Shown: one piece after another, positions 39,719 through 52,123 of the stretch
Numbering within the stretch: the stretch's first letter is position 1
Layout: each line of letters starts with the position of its first letter
Assembly (NCBI RefSeq): GCF_017562075.2
Contig: NW_024427643.1
Coordinates: 49,750-113,749, forward strand
Source: Anopheles merus
Lineage: Eukaryota; Arthropoda; Insecta; Diptera; Culicidae
DNA length: 64,000 nt
Reading direction: 5' to 3'
Notes under the pieces: model-generated
Seen by the model: only the letters and a program-made list of their open reading frames with translations
Told to the model about the DNA's origin: nothing
The model's database searches: none
Position numbers and translations under genes: made by a program

Positions 39719-42651
39719 CGAAACTCATGAAAAAAGCAATTTGGACGAAAAAAACCTCTAACTTTAAACGGCCATAACTTTTGAACCAGAAGAGATAGAG
39801 ACATAATTTTTTCACCGTTGGAAAGGAAATTAAAAGTTGGGCAATACAATTTTTTTTTATATTGAGCTCAGAGCAACGCAGGATCTGGTAAATGGCCTCT
39901 GAAGTGAAGGGTTTTTACCAACTTAAAAGAGAATCTTGATGTTTTTGGAACATGTGTGTTGCTGTATGCATTGTCTTCAATGCACTTGGAATGACTTTGG
40001 GACACCTTTCAACATCACCCCAAGTGTCTCCAATGCACTTGGAATGACTTTGGGTCACCTTCTAACATCACCCCAAGTGTCTCCAATGCACTTGGAATGA
40101 CTTTGGGTCACCTTCCAACATCACCCCAAGTGTCCCCAATGCACTTGAAATGACTTTGGGACACCTTCCAACATCACCCCAAGTGTCTCCAATGCACTTG
40201 GAATGACTTTTGGACACCTTCCAACATCACCCCAAGTGTCCCCAATGCACTTGAAATGACCTTGGAACACCTTCGAAACTCATGAAAAAAGCAATTTGGA
40301 CGAAAAAAACCTCTAACTTTAAACGGCCATAACTTTTGAACCAGAAGAGATAGAGACATAATTTTTTCACCGTTGGAAAGGAAATTAAAAGTTGGGCAAT
40401 ACAAATTTTTTTATATTGAGCTCAGAGCAACGCAGGATCTGGTAAATGGCCTCTGAAGTGAAGGGTTTTTACCAACTTAAAAGAGAATCTTGATGTTTTT
40501 GGAACATGTGTGTTGCTGTATGCATTGTCTTCAATGCACTTGGAATGACTTTGGGACACCTTTCAACATCACCCCAAGTGTCTCCAATGCACTTGGAATG
40601 ACTTTGGGTCACCTTCCAACATCACCCCAAGTGTCCCCAATGCACTTGAAATGACTTTGGGTCACCTTCCAACATCACCCCAAGTGTCTCCAATGCACTT
40701 GAAATGACTTTGGGTCACCTTTCAACATCACCCCAAGTGTTTCCAATGCATTTGGAATGACTTTGGGACACCTTCCAACATCACCCCAAGTGTCTCCAAT
40801 GCACTTGGAATGACTTTGGGACACCATCCAACATCACCCCAAGTGTGTCCAATGCACTTGGAATTACTTTGGGACACCATCCAACATCACCCCAAGTGTC
40901 TCCAATGCACTTGAAATGACTTTGGGACACCTTCCAACATCACCCCAAGTGTCTCCAATGCACTTGGAATGACCTTGGAACACCTTCGAAACTCATGAAA
41001 AAAGCAATTTGGACGAAAAAAACCTCTAACTTTAAACGGCCATAACTTTTGAACCAGAAGAGATAGAGACATAATTTTTTCACCGTTGGAAAGGAAATTA
41101 AAAGTTGGGCAATACAAATTTTTTTTATATTGAGCTCAGAGCAACGCAGGATCTGGTAAATGGCCTCTGAAGTGAAGGGTTTTTACGAACTTAAAAGAGA
41201 ATCTTGATGTTTTTGGAACATGTGTGTTGCTGTATGCATTGTCTCCAATGCACTTGGAATGACTTTGGGACACCTTTCAACATCACCCCAAGTGTCTCCA
41301 ATGCACTTGGAATGACTTTGGGTCACCTTCCAACATCACCCCAAGTGTCCCCAATGCACTTGGAATGACTTTGGGACACCTTCCAACATCACCCCAAGTG
41401 TCCCCAATGCACTTGGAATGACTTTTGGACACCTTCCAACATCACCCCAAGTGTCTCCAATGCACTTGAAATGACCTTGGAACACCTTCGAAACTCATGA
41501 AAAAAGCAATTTGGACGAAAAAAACCTCTAACTTTAAACGGCCATAACTTTTGAACCAGAAGAGATAGAGACATAATTTTTTCACCGTTGGAAAGGAAAT
41601 TAAAAGTTGGGCAATACAAATTTTTTTTATATTGAGCTCAGAGCAACGCAGGATCTGGTAAATGGCCTCTGAAGTGAAGGGTTTTTACCAACTTAAAAGA
41701 GAATCTTGATGTTTTTGGAACATGTGTGTTGCTGTATGCATTGTCTTCAATGCACTTGGAATGACTTTGGGACACCTTTCAACATCACCCCAAGTGTCTC
41801 CAATGCACTTGGAATGACTTTGGGGTACCTTCTAACATCACCTCAAGTGTCTCCAATGCACTTGGAATGACTTTGGGTCACCTTCCAACATCACCCCAAG
41901 TGTCCCCAATGCACTTGAAATGACTTTGGGACACCTTCCAACATCACCCCAAGTGTCTCCAATGCACTTGGAATGACTTTTGGACACCTTCCAACATCAC
42001 CCCAAGTGTCTCCAATGCACTTGGAATGACTTTTGGACACCTTCCAACATTACCCCAAGTGTCCCCAATGCACTTGAAATGACCTTGGAACACCTTCGAA
42101 ACTCATGAAAAAAGCAATTTGGACGAAAAAAACCTCTAACTTTAAACGGCCATAACTTTTGAACCAGAAGAGATAGAGACATAATTTTTTCACCGTTGGA
42201 AAGGAAATTAAAAGTTGGGCAATACAATTTTTTTTTATATTGAGCTCAGAGCAACGCAGGATCTGGTAAATGGCCTCTGAAGTGAAGGGTTTTTACCAAC
42301 TTAAAAGAGAATCTTGATGTTTTTGGAACATGTGTGTTGCTGTATGCATTGTCTTCAATGCACTTGGAATGACTTTGGGACACCTTTCAACATCACCCCA
42401 AGTGTCTCCAATGCACTTGGAATGACTTTGGGTCACCTTCTAACATCACCCCAAGTGTCTCCAATGCACTTGGAATGACTTTGGGTCACCTTCCAACATC
42501 ACCCCAAGTGTCCCCAATGCACTTGAAATGACTTTGGGACACCTTCCAACATCACCCCAAGTGTCTCCAATGCACTTGGAATGACTTTTGGACACCTTCC
42601 AACATCACCCCAAGTGTCCCCAATGCACTTGAAATGACCTTGGAACACCTT
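39719..42651. repeat. 5.42-kb spaced duplication, copy 1
   Basis: Cores start at 39719, 40274, 40987, 41489 and 42097 (spacings 555, 713, 502, 608, 555). Each recurs 5418-5421 bp downstream. Private marks are TTTCCAATGCATTTGG near 40740, GGGGTACC with CACCTCAAGTG near 41822-41850, and the GTGTGTCCAATGC/ACACCATCC pair near 40826-40880. That last pair is shared with the 3.09-kb blocks, so this segment draws on several lineages. Confidence 0.9.
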
Positions 42652-45136
42652 CGAAACTCATGAAAAAAGCAATTTGGACGAAAAAAACCTCTAACTTTAA
42701 ACGGCCATAACTTTTGAACCAGAAGAGATAGAGACATAATTTTTTCACCGTTGGAAAGGAAATTAAAAGTTGGGCAATACAAATTTTTTTTATATTGAGC
42801 TCAGAGCAACGCAGGATCTGGTAAATGGCCTCTGAAGTGAAGGGTTTTTACGAACTTAAAAGAGAATCTTGATGTTTTTGGAACATGTGTGTTGCTGTAT
42901 GCATTGTCTTCAATGCACTTGGAATGACTTTGGGTCACCTTCCAACATCACCCCAAGTGTCCCCAATGCACTTGGAATTATTTTGGGACACCTTCCAACA
43001 TCACCCCAAGTGTCTCCAATGCACTTGGAATGACTTTGGGTCACCTTCCAACATCACCCCAAGTGTCCCCAATGCACTTGAAATGACTTTGGGACACCTT
43101 CCAACATCACCCCAAGTGTCTCCAATGCACTTGGAATGACTTTTGGACACCTTCCAACATCACCCCAAGTGTCCCCAATGCACTTGGAATGACTTTTGGA
43201 CACCTTCCAACATCACCCCAAGTGTCTCCAATGCACTTGGAATGACTTTTGGACACCTTCCAACATTACCCCAAGTGTCTCCAATGCACTTGAAATGACC
43301 TTGGAACACCTTCGAAACTCATGAAAAAAGCAATTTGGACGAAAAAAACCTCTAACTTTAAACGGCCATAACTTTTGAACCAGAAGAGATAGAGACATAA
43401 TTTTTTCACCGTTGGAAAGGAAATTAAAAGTTGGGCAATACAAATTTTTTTTATATTGAGCTCAGAGCAACGCAGGATCTGGTAAATGGCCTCTGAAGTG
43501 AAGGGTTTTTACCAACTTAAAAGAGAATCTTGATGTTTTTGGAACATGTGTGTTGCTGTATGCATTGTCTTCAATGCACTTGGAATGACTTTGGGACACC
43601 TTTCAACATCACCCCAAGTGTCTCCAATGCACTTGGAATGACTTTGGGTCACCTTCTAACATCACCCCAAGTGTCTCCAATGCACTTGGAATGACTTTGG
43701 GTCACCTTCCAACATCACCCCAAGTGTCCCCAATGCACTTGAAATGACTTTGGGACACCTTCCAACATCACCCCAAGTGTCTCCAATGCACTTGGAATGA
43801 CTTTTGGACACCTTCCAACATCACCCCAAGTGTCCCCAATGCACTTGAAATGACCTTGGAACACCTTCGAAACTCATGAAAAAAGCAATTTGGACGAAAA
43901 AAACCTCTAACTTTAAACGGCCATAACTTTTGAACCAGAAGAGATAGAGACATAATTTTTTCACCGTTGGAAAGGAAATTAAAAGTTGGGCAATACAAAT
44001 TTTTTTTATATTGAGCTCAGAGCAACGCAGGATCTGGTAAATGGCCTCTGAAGTGAAGGGTTTTTACGAACTTAAAAGAGAATCTTGATGTTTTTGGAAC
44101 ATGTGTGTTGCTGTATGCATTGTCTTCAATGCACTTGGAATGACTTTGGGTCACCTTCCAACATCACCCCAAGTGTCCCCAATGCACTTGGAATTATTTT
44201 GGGACACCTTCCAACATCACCCCAAGTGTCTCCAATGCACTTGGAATGACTTTGGGTCACCTTCCAACATCACCCCAAGTGTCCCCAATGCACTTGAAAT
44301 GACTTTGGGACACCTTCCAACATCACCCCAAGTGTCTCCAATGCACTTGGAATGACTTTTGGACACCTTCCAACATCACCCCAAGTGTCCCCAATGCACT
44401 TGGAATGACTTTTGGACACCTTCCAACATCACCCCAAGTGTCTCCAATGCACTTGGAATGACTTTTGGACACCTTCCAACATTACCCCAAGTGTCCCCAA
44501 TGCACTTGAAATGACCTTGGAACACCTTCGAAACTCATGAAAAAAGCAATTTGGACGAAAAAAACCTCTAACTTTAAACGGCCATAACTTTTGAACCAGA
44601 AGAGATAGAGACAAAATTTTTTCACCGTTGGAAAGGAAATTAAAAGTTGGGCAATACAAATTTTTTTTATATTGAGCTCAGAGCAACGCAGGATCTGGTA
44701 AATGGCCTCTGAAGTGAAGGGTTTTTACCAACTTAAAAGAGAATCTTGATGTTTTTGGAACATGTGTGTTGCTGTATGCATTGTCTTCAATGCACTTGGA
44801 ATGACTTTGGGACACCTTTCAACATCACCCCAAGTGTCTCCAATGCACTTGGAATGACTTTGGGTCACCTTCCAACATCACCCCAAGTGTCCCCAATGCA
44901 CTTGAAATGACTTTGGGACACCTTCCAACATCACCCCAAGTGTCTCCAATGCACTTGGAATGACTTTTGGACACCTTCCAACATCACCCCAAGTGTCCCC
45001 AATGCACTTGGAATGACTTTTGGACACCTTCCAACATCACCCCAAGTGTCTCCAATGCACTTGGAATGACTTTTGGACACCTTCCAACATTACCCCAAGT
45101 GTCCCCAATGCACTTGAAATGACCTTGGAACACCTT
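42652..45136. repeat. Family A spacer segment between the 5.42-kb copies
   Basis: Cores start at 42652 (gamma), 43313 (alpha), 43868 (gamma) and 44529 (alpha), with spacings 661, 555, 661 and 608. The core at 44529 has the GACAAAATT mark otherwise seen only at 22170 and 28486, and the 555-661-608 order also matches there. This segment is therefore a third copy of part of the 6.3-kb block, about 22.36 kb from the first. Confidence 0.88.
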
Positions 45137-48100
45137 CGAAACTCATGAAAAAAGCAATTTGGACGAAAAAAACCTCTAACTTTAAACGGCCATAACTTTT
45201 GAACCAGAAGAGATAGAGACATAATTTTTTCACCGTTGGAAAGGAAATTAAAAGTTGGGCAATACAATTTTTTTTTTATATTGAGCTCAGAGCAACGCAG
45301 GATCTGGTAAATGGCCTCTGAAGTGAAGGGTTTTTACCAACTTAAAAGAGAATCTTGATGTTTTTGGAACATGTGTGTTGCTGTATGCATTGTCTTCAAT
45401 GCACTTGGAATGACTTTGGGACACCTTTCAACATCACCCCAAGTGTCTCCAATGCACTTGGAATGACTTTGGGTCACCTTCTAACATCACCCCAAGTGTC
45501 TCCAATGCACTTGGAATGACTTTGGGTCACCTTCCAACATCACCCCAAGTGTCCCCAATGCACTTGAAATGACTTTGGGACACCTTCCAACATCACCCCA
45601 AGTGTCTCCAATGCACTTGGAATGACTTTTGGACACCTTCCAACATCACCCCAAGTGTCCCCAATGCACTTGAAATGACCTTGGAACACCTTCGAAACTC
45701 ATGAAAAAAGCAATTTGGACGAAAAAAACCTCTAACTTTAAACGGCCATAACTTTTGAACCAGAAGAGATAGAGACATAATTTTTTCACCGTTGGAAAGG
45801 AAATTAAAAGTTGGGCAATACAAATTTTTTTTATATTGAGCTCAGAGCAACGCAGGATCTGGTAAATGGCCTCTGAAGTGAAGGGTTTTTACCAACTTAA
45901 AAGAGAATCTTGATGTTTTTGGAACATGTGTGTTGCTGTATGCATTGTCTTCAATGCACTTGGAATGACTTTGGGACACCTTTCAACATCACCCCAAGTG
46001 TCTCCAATGCACTTGGAATGACTTTGGGTCACCTTCCAACATCACCCCAAGTGTCCCCAATGCACTTGAAATGACTTTGGGTCACCTTCCAACATCACCC
46101 CAAGTGTCTCCAATGCACTTGAAATGACTTTGGGTCACCTTTCAACATCACCCCAAGTGTTTCCAATGCATTTGGAATGACTTTGGGACACCTTCCAACA
46201 TCACCCCAAGTGTCTCCAATGCACTTGGAATGACTTTGGGACACCATCCAACATCACCCCAAGTGTGTCCAATGCACTTGGAATTACTTTGGGACACCAT
46301 CCAACATCACCCCAAGTGTCTCCAATGCACTTGAAATGACTTTGGGACACCTTCCAACATCACCCCAAGTGTCTCCAATGCACTTGGAATGACCTTGGAA
46401 CACCTTCGAAACTCATGAAAAAAGCAATTTGGACGAAAAAAACCTCTAACTTTAAACGGCCATAACTTTTGAACCAGAAGAGATAGAGACATAATTTTTT
46501 CACCGTTGGAAAGGAAATTAAAAGTTGGGCAATACAAATTTTTTTTATATTGAGCTCAGAGCAACGCAGGATCTGGTAAATGGCCTCTGAAGTGAAGGGT
46601 TTTTACGAACTTAAAAGAGAATCTTGATGTTTTTGGAACATGTGTGTTGCTGTATGCATTGTCTCCAATGCACTTGGAATGACTTTGGGACACCTTTCAA
46701 CATCACCCCAAGTGTCTCCAATGCACTTGGAATGACTTTGGGTCACCTTCCAACATCACCCCAAGTGTCCCCAATGCACTTGGAATGACTTTGGGACACC
46801 TTCCAACATCACCCCAAGTGTCCCCAATGCACTTGGAATGACTTTTGGACACCTTCCAACATCACCCCAAGTGTCTCCAATGCACTTGAAATGACCTTGG
46901 AACACCTTCGAAACTCATGAAAAAAGCAATTTGGACGAAAAAAACCTCTAACTTTAAACGGCCATAACTTTTGAACCAGAAGAGATAGAGACATAATTTT
47001 TTCACCGTTGGAAAGGAAATTAAAAGTTGGGCAATACAAATTTTTTTTATATTGAGCTCAGAGCAACGCAGGATCTGGTAAATGGCCTCTGAAGTGAAGG
47101 GTTTTTACCAACTTAAAAGAGAATCTTGATGTTTTTGGAACATGTGTGTTGCTGTATGCATTGTCTTCAATGCACTTGGAATGACTTTGGGACACCTTTC
47201 AACATCACCCCAAGTGTCTCCAATGCACTTGGAATGACTTTGGGGTACCTTCTAACATCACCTCAAGTGTCTCCAATGCACTTGGAATGACTTTGGGTCA
47301 CCTTCCAACATCACCCCAAGTGTCCCCAATGCACTTGAAATGACTTTGGGACACCTTCCAACATCACCCCAAGTGTCTCCAATGCACTTGGAATGACTTT
47401 TGGACACCTTCCAACATCACCCCAAGTGTCTCCAATGCACTTGGAATGACTTTTGGACACCTTCCAACATTACCCCAAGTGTCCCCAATGCACTTGAAAT
47501 GACCTTGGAACACCTTCGAAACTCATGAAAAAAGCAATTTGGACGAAAAAAACCTCTAACTTTAAACGGCCATAACTTTTGAACCAGAAGAGATAGAGAC
47601 ATAATTTTTTCACCGTTGGAAAGGAAATTAAAAGTTGGGCAATACAATTTTTTTTTTATATTGAGCTCAGAGCAACGCAGGATCTGGTAAATGGCCTCTG
47701 AAGTGAAGGGTTTTTACCAACTTAAAAGAGAATCTTGATGTTTTTGGAACATGTGTGTTGCTGTATGCATTGTCTTCAATGCACTTGGAATGACTTTGGG
47801 ACACCTTTCAACATCACCCCAAGTGTCTCCAATGCACTTGGAATGACTTTGGGTCACCTTCTAACATCACCCCAAGTGTCTCCAATGCACTTGGAATGAC
47901 TTTGGGTCACCTTCCAACATCACCCCAAGTGTCCCCAATGCACTTGAAATGACTTTGGGACACCTTCCAACATCACCCCAAGTGTCTCCAATGCACTTGG
48001 AATGACTTTTGGACACCTTCCAACATCACCCCAAGTGTCCCCAATGCACTTGAAATGACCTTGGAACACCTTCGAAACTCATGAAAAAAGCAATTTGGAC

Positions 48101-48157
48101 GAAAAAAACCTCTAACTTTAAACGGCCATAACTTTTGAACCAGAAGAGATAGAGACA
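45137..48157. repeat. 5.42-kb spaced duplication, copy 2
   Basis: Cores start at 45137, 45693, 46407, 46909, 47517 and 48073. The marks of copy 1 recur at about 46160 and 47242-47270. T-runs after the cores at 45137 and 47517 are one base longer than in copy 1. The copy runs directly into the A/B junction inside the core at 48073. Confidence 0.9.
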
Positions 48158-48347
48158 TAACTTTTTCACCGTTGGAAAGGAAATTAAAAGTTGCACAATG
48201 CAAATTTTCTTGGATTTGAGATCAGAGCAACGCAGGCTATAGTAAATGGCCTCTGAAGTGAAGGGTTTCTATAAACTAAAACAATCATCAAAATGTTGGT
48301 GATACATGCCAAATGGTGATCCTTAGTACATTGGAGCTTGCAATAGC
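48073..48347. other. Hybrid A/B core (array junction)
   Basis: The left part is family A: CGAAACTCATG start, GAGATAGAG and GACATAA. The right part is family B: GTTGCACAATGC, TTTTCTTGGATTTGAG and GGCTATAG, through to the B tract. The last A-specific base is at 48157 and the first B-specific base at 48194. The 36 bp between are common to both families except a private C at 48161. This is the only core of its kind in the window. Confidence 0.94.
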
Positions 48348-49272
48348 ATCTGAAGTTATTCTAGAGTGCTTAGATGACCCTTGGAGACTCTTAGAACAAC
48401 GTCTGAAGTCATTCTGGAGTGCTTGGATGACCCTTGGAGACACTTGGAACAACGTCTGAAGTCATTCTGGAGTGCTTGGATGACCCTTGGGGACTCTTGG
48501 AACAACGTCTGAAGTCATTCTGGAGTGCTTGGATGACCCTTGGAGACACTTGGAACCACGTCTGAAGGCATTCTGGAGTGCTTGGATGACCCTTGGAGAC
48601 TCTTGGAACAACGTCTGAAGTCATTCTGGAGTGCTTAGATGACCCTTGGAGACACTTGGAACCACGTCTGAAGTCATTCTGGAGTGCTTGGATGACCCTT
48701 GGGGACTCTTGGAACAACGTCTGAAGTCATTCTGGAGTGCTTGGATGACCCTTGGAGACACTTGGAACCACGTCTGAATTCATTCTGGAGTGCTTGGATG
48801 ACCCTTGGGGACTCTTGGAACAACGTCTGAAGTCATTCTGGAGTGCTTGGATGACCCTTGGGAACACGTGGAACAACGTCTGAAGTCATTCTGGAGTGCT
48901 TGGATGACCCTTGGGGACTCTTGGAACAACGTCTGAAGTCATTCTGGAGTGCTTGGATGACCCTTGGAGACACTTGGAACCACGTCTGAATTCATTCTGG
49001 AGTGCTTGGATGACCCTTGGGGACTCTTGGAACAACGTCTGAAGTCATTCTGGAGTGCTTGGATGACCCTTGGGAACACGTGGAACAACGTCTGAAGTTA
49101 TTCTAGAGTGCTTAGATGACCCTTGGAGACACTTGGAACCACGTCTGAAGTCATTCTGGAGTGCTTGGATGACCCTTGGAGACTCTTGGAACAACGTCTG
49201 AAGTCATTCTGGAGTGCTTGGATGACCCTTGGGGACTCTTGGAACAACGTCTGAAGTCATTCTGGAGTGCTT
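48348..49272. repeat. Family B tract, 17 monomers
   Basis: This is the first pure B monomer tract, 925 bp = 17 x 53 + 24. A leader-type monomer (GTTATTCTAGAGTGCTTAG) opens it and recurs once internally near 49095, 14 monomers on. Both strands are open over parts of it, up to 102 codons on the reverse strand. These frames repeat a monomer pattern and look like chance. Confidence 0.92.
48405..48457 (+). repeat. Family B 53-bp monomer, reference copy
   Basis: The monomer begins GAAGTCATTCTGGAGTGC and ends CACTTGGAACAACGTCT. Main variants in the second half are GAGACACTTGGAACCACG, GAGACTCTTGGAACAACG, GGGACTCTTGGAACAACG, GAGACATTTGGAACAACG and GGGAACACGTGGAACAACG. The last contains the palindrome CACGTG. 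Variants occur in a fixed order within units, so units were amplified as wholes. Confidence 0.95.
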
Positions 49273-49545
49273 GTTTAGACGAAAAAAAATTGTTTTTGCG
49301 AAAAAAGGTGAAATTTCAAACGGCCATAACTTTTGAACCAGAAGAGCTAGAGACTTAATTTTTTCACCGTTGGAAAGGAAATTAAAAGTTGCACAATGCA
49401 AATTTTCTTGGATTTGAGATCAGAGCAACGCAGGCTATAGTAAATGGCCTCTGAAGTGAAGGGTTTCTATAAACTAAAACAATCATCAAAATGTTGGTGA
49501 TACATGCCAAATGGTGATCCTTAGTACATTGGAGCTTGCAATAGC
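49273..49545 (+). repeat. Family B core, reference copy
   Basis: The core runs from GTTTAGACG to GCAATAGC. It starts with alternating A and T tracts (A 49282-49289, T 49293-49297, A 49301-49306). It contains the A-family segments around CGGCCATAACTTTTGAACC and CACCGTTGGAAAGGAAA (49365-49381) with almost no change. The final third (AATCATCAAAATGTTGG to GCTTGCAATAGC) has no clear match in A, which accounts for most of the length difference. Short open frames on both strands (60 and 65 codons) recur in most copies and are not credible genes. Confidence 0.93.
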
Positions 49546-50682
49546 ATCTGAAGTTATTCTAGAGTGCTTAGATGACCCTTGGAGACACTTGGAACCACGT
49601 CTGAAGGCATTCTGGAGTGCTTGGATGACCCTTGGAGACTCTTGGAACAACGTCTGAAGTCATTCTGGAGTGCTTGGATGACCCTTGGGGACTCTTGGAA
49701 CAACGTCTGAAGTCATTCTGGAGTGCTTGGATGACCCTTGGGGACTCTTGGAACAACGTCTGAAGTCATTCTGGAGTGCTTGTATGACCCTTGGGAACAC
49801 GTGGAACAACGTCTGAAGTTATTCTAGAGTGCTTAGATGACCTTTGGAGACACTTGGAACCACGTCTGAAGTCATTCTGGAGTGCTTGGATGACCCTTGG
49901 AGACTCTTGGAACAACGTCTGAAGTCATTCTGGAGTGCTTGGATGACCCTTGGGGACTCTTGGAACAACGTCTGAAGTCATTCTGGAGTGCATGGATGAC
50001 CCTTGGGGACACTTGGAACAACGTCTGAAGTTATTCTAGAGTGCTTAGATGACCCTTGGAGACTCTTGGAACAACGTCTGAAGTCATTCTGGAGTGCTTG
50101 GATGACCCTTGGGGACTCTTGGAACAACGTCTGAAGTCATTCTGGAGTGCTTGGATGACCCTTGGAGACATTTGGAACAACGTCTGAAGTCATTCTGGAG
50201 TGCTTGGATGACCCTTGGGGACTCTTGGAACAACGTCTGAAGTCATTCTGGAGTGCTTGTATGACCCTTGGGAACACGTGGAACAACGTCTGAAGTTATT
50301 CTAGAGTGCTTAGATGACCCTTGGAGACACTTGGAACCACGTCTGAAGTCATTCTGGAGTGCTTGGATGACCCTTGGAGACTCTTGGAACAACGTCTGAA
50401 GTCATTCTGGAGTGCTTGGATGACCCTTGGGGACTCTTGGAACAACGTCTGAAGTCATTCTGGAGTGCTTGGATGACCCTTGGAGACATTTGGAACAACG
50501 TCTGAAGTCATTCTGGAGTGCTTGGATGACCCTTGGGGACTCTTGGAACAACGTCTGAAGTCATTCTGGAGTGCTTGTATGACCCTTGGGAACACGTGGA
50601 ACAACGTCTGAAGTTATTCTAGAGTGCTTGGATGACCCTTGGGGACTCTTGGAACAACGTCTGAAGTCATTCTGGAGTGCTT
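49546..50682. repeat. Family B expanded tract, 21 monomers
   Basis: At 1,137 bp (21 x 53 + 24) this is the longest monomer tract in the window. The leader-type monomer normally found just after a core is present five times, with its AAG at 49551, 49816, 50028, 50293 and 50611. The spacings are 5, 4, 5 and 6 monomers. This suggests repeated internal duplication of sub-blocks without the core. Confidence 0.91.
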
Positions 50683-52123
50683 GTTTAGACGAAAAAAATT
50701 GTTTTTGCGAAAAAAGGTGAAATTTCAAACGGCCATAACTTTTGAACCAGAAGAGCTAGAGACTTAATTTTTTCACCGTTGGAAAGGAAATTAAAAGTTG
50801 CACAATGCAAATTTTCTTGGATTTGAGATCAGAGCAACGCAGGCTATAGTAAATGGCCTCTGAAGTGAAGGGTTTCTATAAACTAAAACAATCATCAAAA
50901 TGTTGGTGATACATGCCAAATGGTGATCCTTAGTACATTGGAGCTTGCAATAGCATCTGAAGTTATTCTAGAGTGCTTAGATGGCCCTTGGAGACACTTG
51001 GAACCACGTCTGAAGTCATTCTGGAGTGCTTGGATGACCCTTGGGAACACGTGGAACAACGTCTGAAGTCATTCTGGAGTGCTTGGATGACCCTTGGAGA
51101 CACTTGGAACCACGTCTGAATTCATTCTGGAGTGCTTGGATGACCCTTGGGGACTCTTGGAACAACGTCTGAAGTCATTCTGGAGTGCTTGGATGACCCT
51201 TGGGAACACGTGGAACAACGTCTGAAGTTATTCTAGAGTGCTTAGATGACCCTTGGAGACACTTGGAACCACGTCTGAAGTCATTCTGGAGTGCTTGGAT
51301 GACCCTTGGAGACTCTTGGAACAACGTCTGAAGTCATTCTGGAGTGCTTGGATGACCCTTGGGGACTCTTGGAACAACGTCTGAAGTCATTCTGGAGTGC
51401 TTGTTTAGACGAAAAAAAATTGTTTTTGCGAAAAAAGGTGAAATTTCAAACGGCCATAACTTTTGAACCAGAAGAGCTAGAGACTTAATTTTTTCACCGT
51501 TGGAAAGGAAATTAAAAGTTGCACAATGCAAATTTTCTTGGATTTGAGATCAGAGCAACGCAGGCTATAGTAAATGGCCTCTGAAGTGAAGGGTTTCTAT
51601 AAACTAAAACAATCATCAAAATGTTGGTGATACATGCCAAATGGTGATCCTTAGTACATTGGAGCTTGCAATAGCATCTGAAGTTATTCTAGAGTGCTTA
51701 GATGACCCTTGGAGACACTTGGAACCACGTCTGAAGTCATTCTGGAGTGCTTGGATGACCCTTGGGAACACGTGGAACAACGTCTGAAGTCATTCTGGAG
51801 TGCTTGGATGACCCTTGGAGACACTTGGAACCACGTCTGAAGTCATTCTGGAGTGCTTGGATGACCCTTGGGGACTCTTGGAACAACGTCTGAAGTCATT
51901 CTGGAGTGCTTGTATGACCCTTGGGAACACGTGGAACAACGTCTGAAGTTATTCTAGAGTGCTTAGATGACCCTTGGAGACACTTGGAACCACGTCTGAA
52001 GTCATTCTGGAGTGCTTGGATGACCCTTGGAGACTCTTGGAACAACGTCTGAAGTCATTCTGGAGTGCTTGGATGACCCTTGGGGACTCTTGGAACAACG
52101 TCTGAAGTCATTCTGGAGTGCTT
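50683..52123. repeat. Family B units of 720-721 bp
   Basis: Cores at 50683 and 51403 each have eight monomers. Each tract holds two sub-blocks that both open with the leader monomer (for example near 50960 and 51225). The core at 50683 has one A fewer in its first A-tract. Confidence 0.9.

Larger units (their letters stand above)
1..48193. repeat. Satellite family A: composite array of 259-bp core plus 53-bp monomer tracts
   Basis: This is a head-to-tail array of 81 complete units, all in one orientation, ending in a hybrid unit that starts at 48073. Each unit is a 259-bp core followed by a tract of 31 + 53n bp. Core-to-core spacings fall into steps of 53: 341/343 (2 units), 502 (4), 555 (41), 608 (9), 661 (19), 714 (3) and 767 (3), within 1 bp. 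These give about 461 full monomers. Copies differ by a few bases, so the array is young or actively homogenised. No gene, transposon insertion or RNA gene interrupts it. Satellite identity is certain from the sequence; centromeric, knob or subtelomeric location is not determined. Confidence 0.97.

Noticed and set aside
49176..49358. 60-codon forward and 65-codon reverse frames over the B core, plus 62-102 codon frames in B tracts
   Set aside because: They overlap on both strands of the same repeat, have no start context or domain, and change whenever monomer number or homopolymer length changes.
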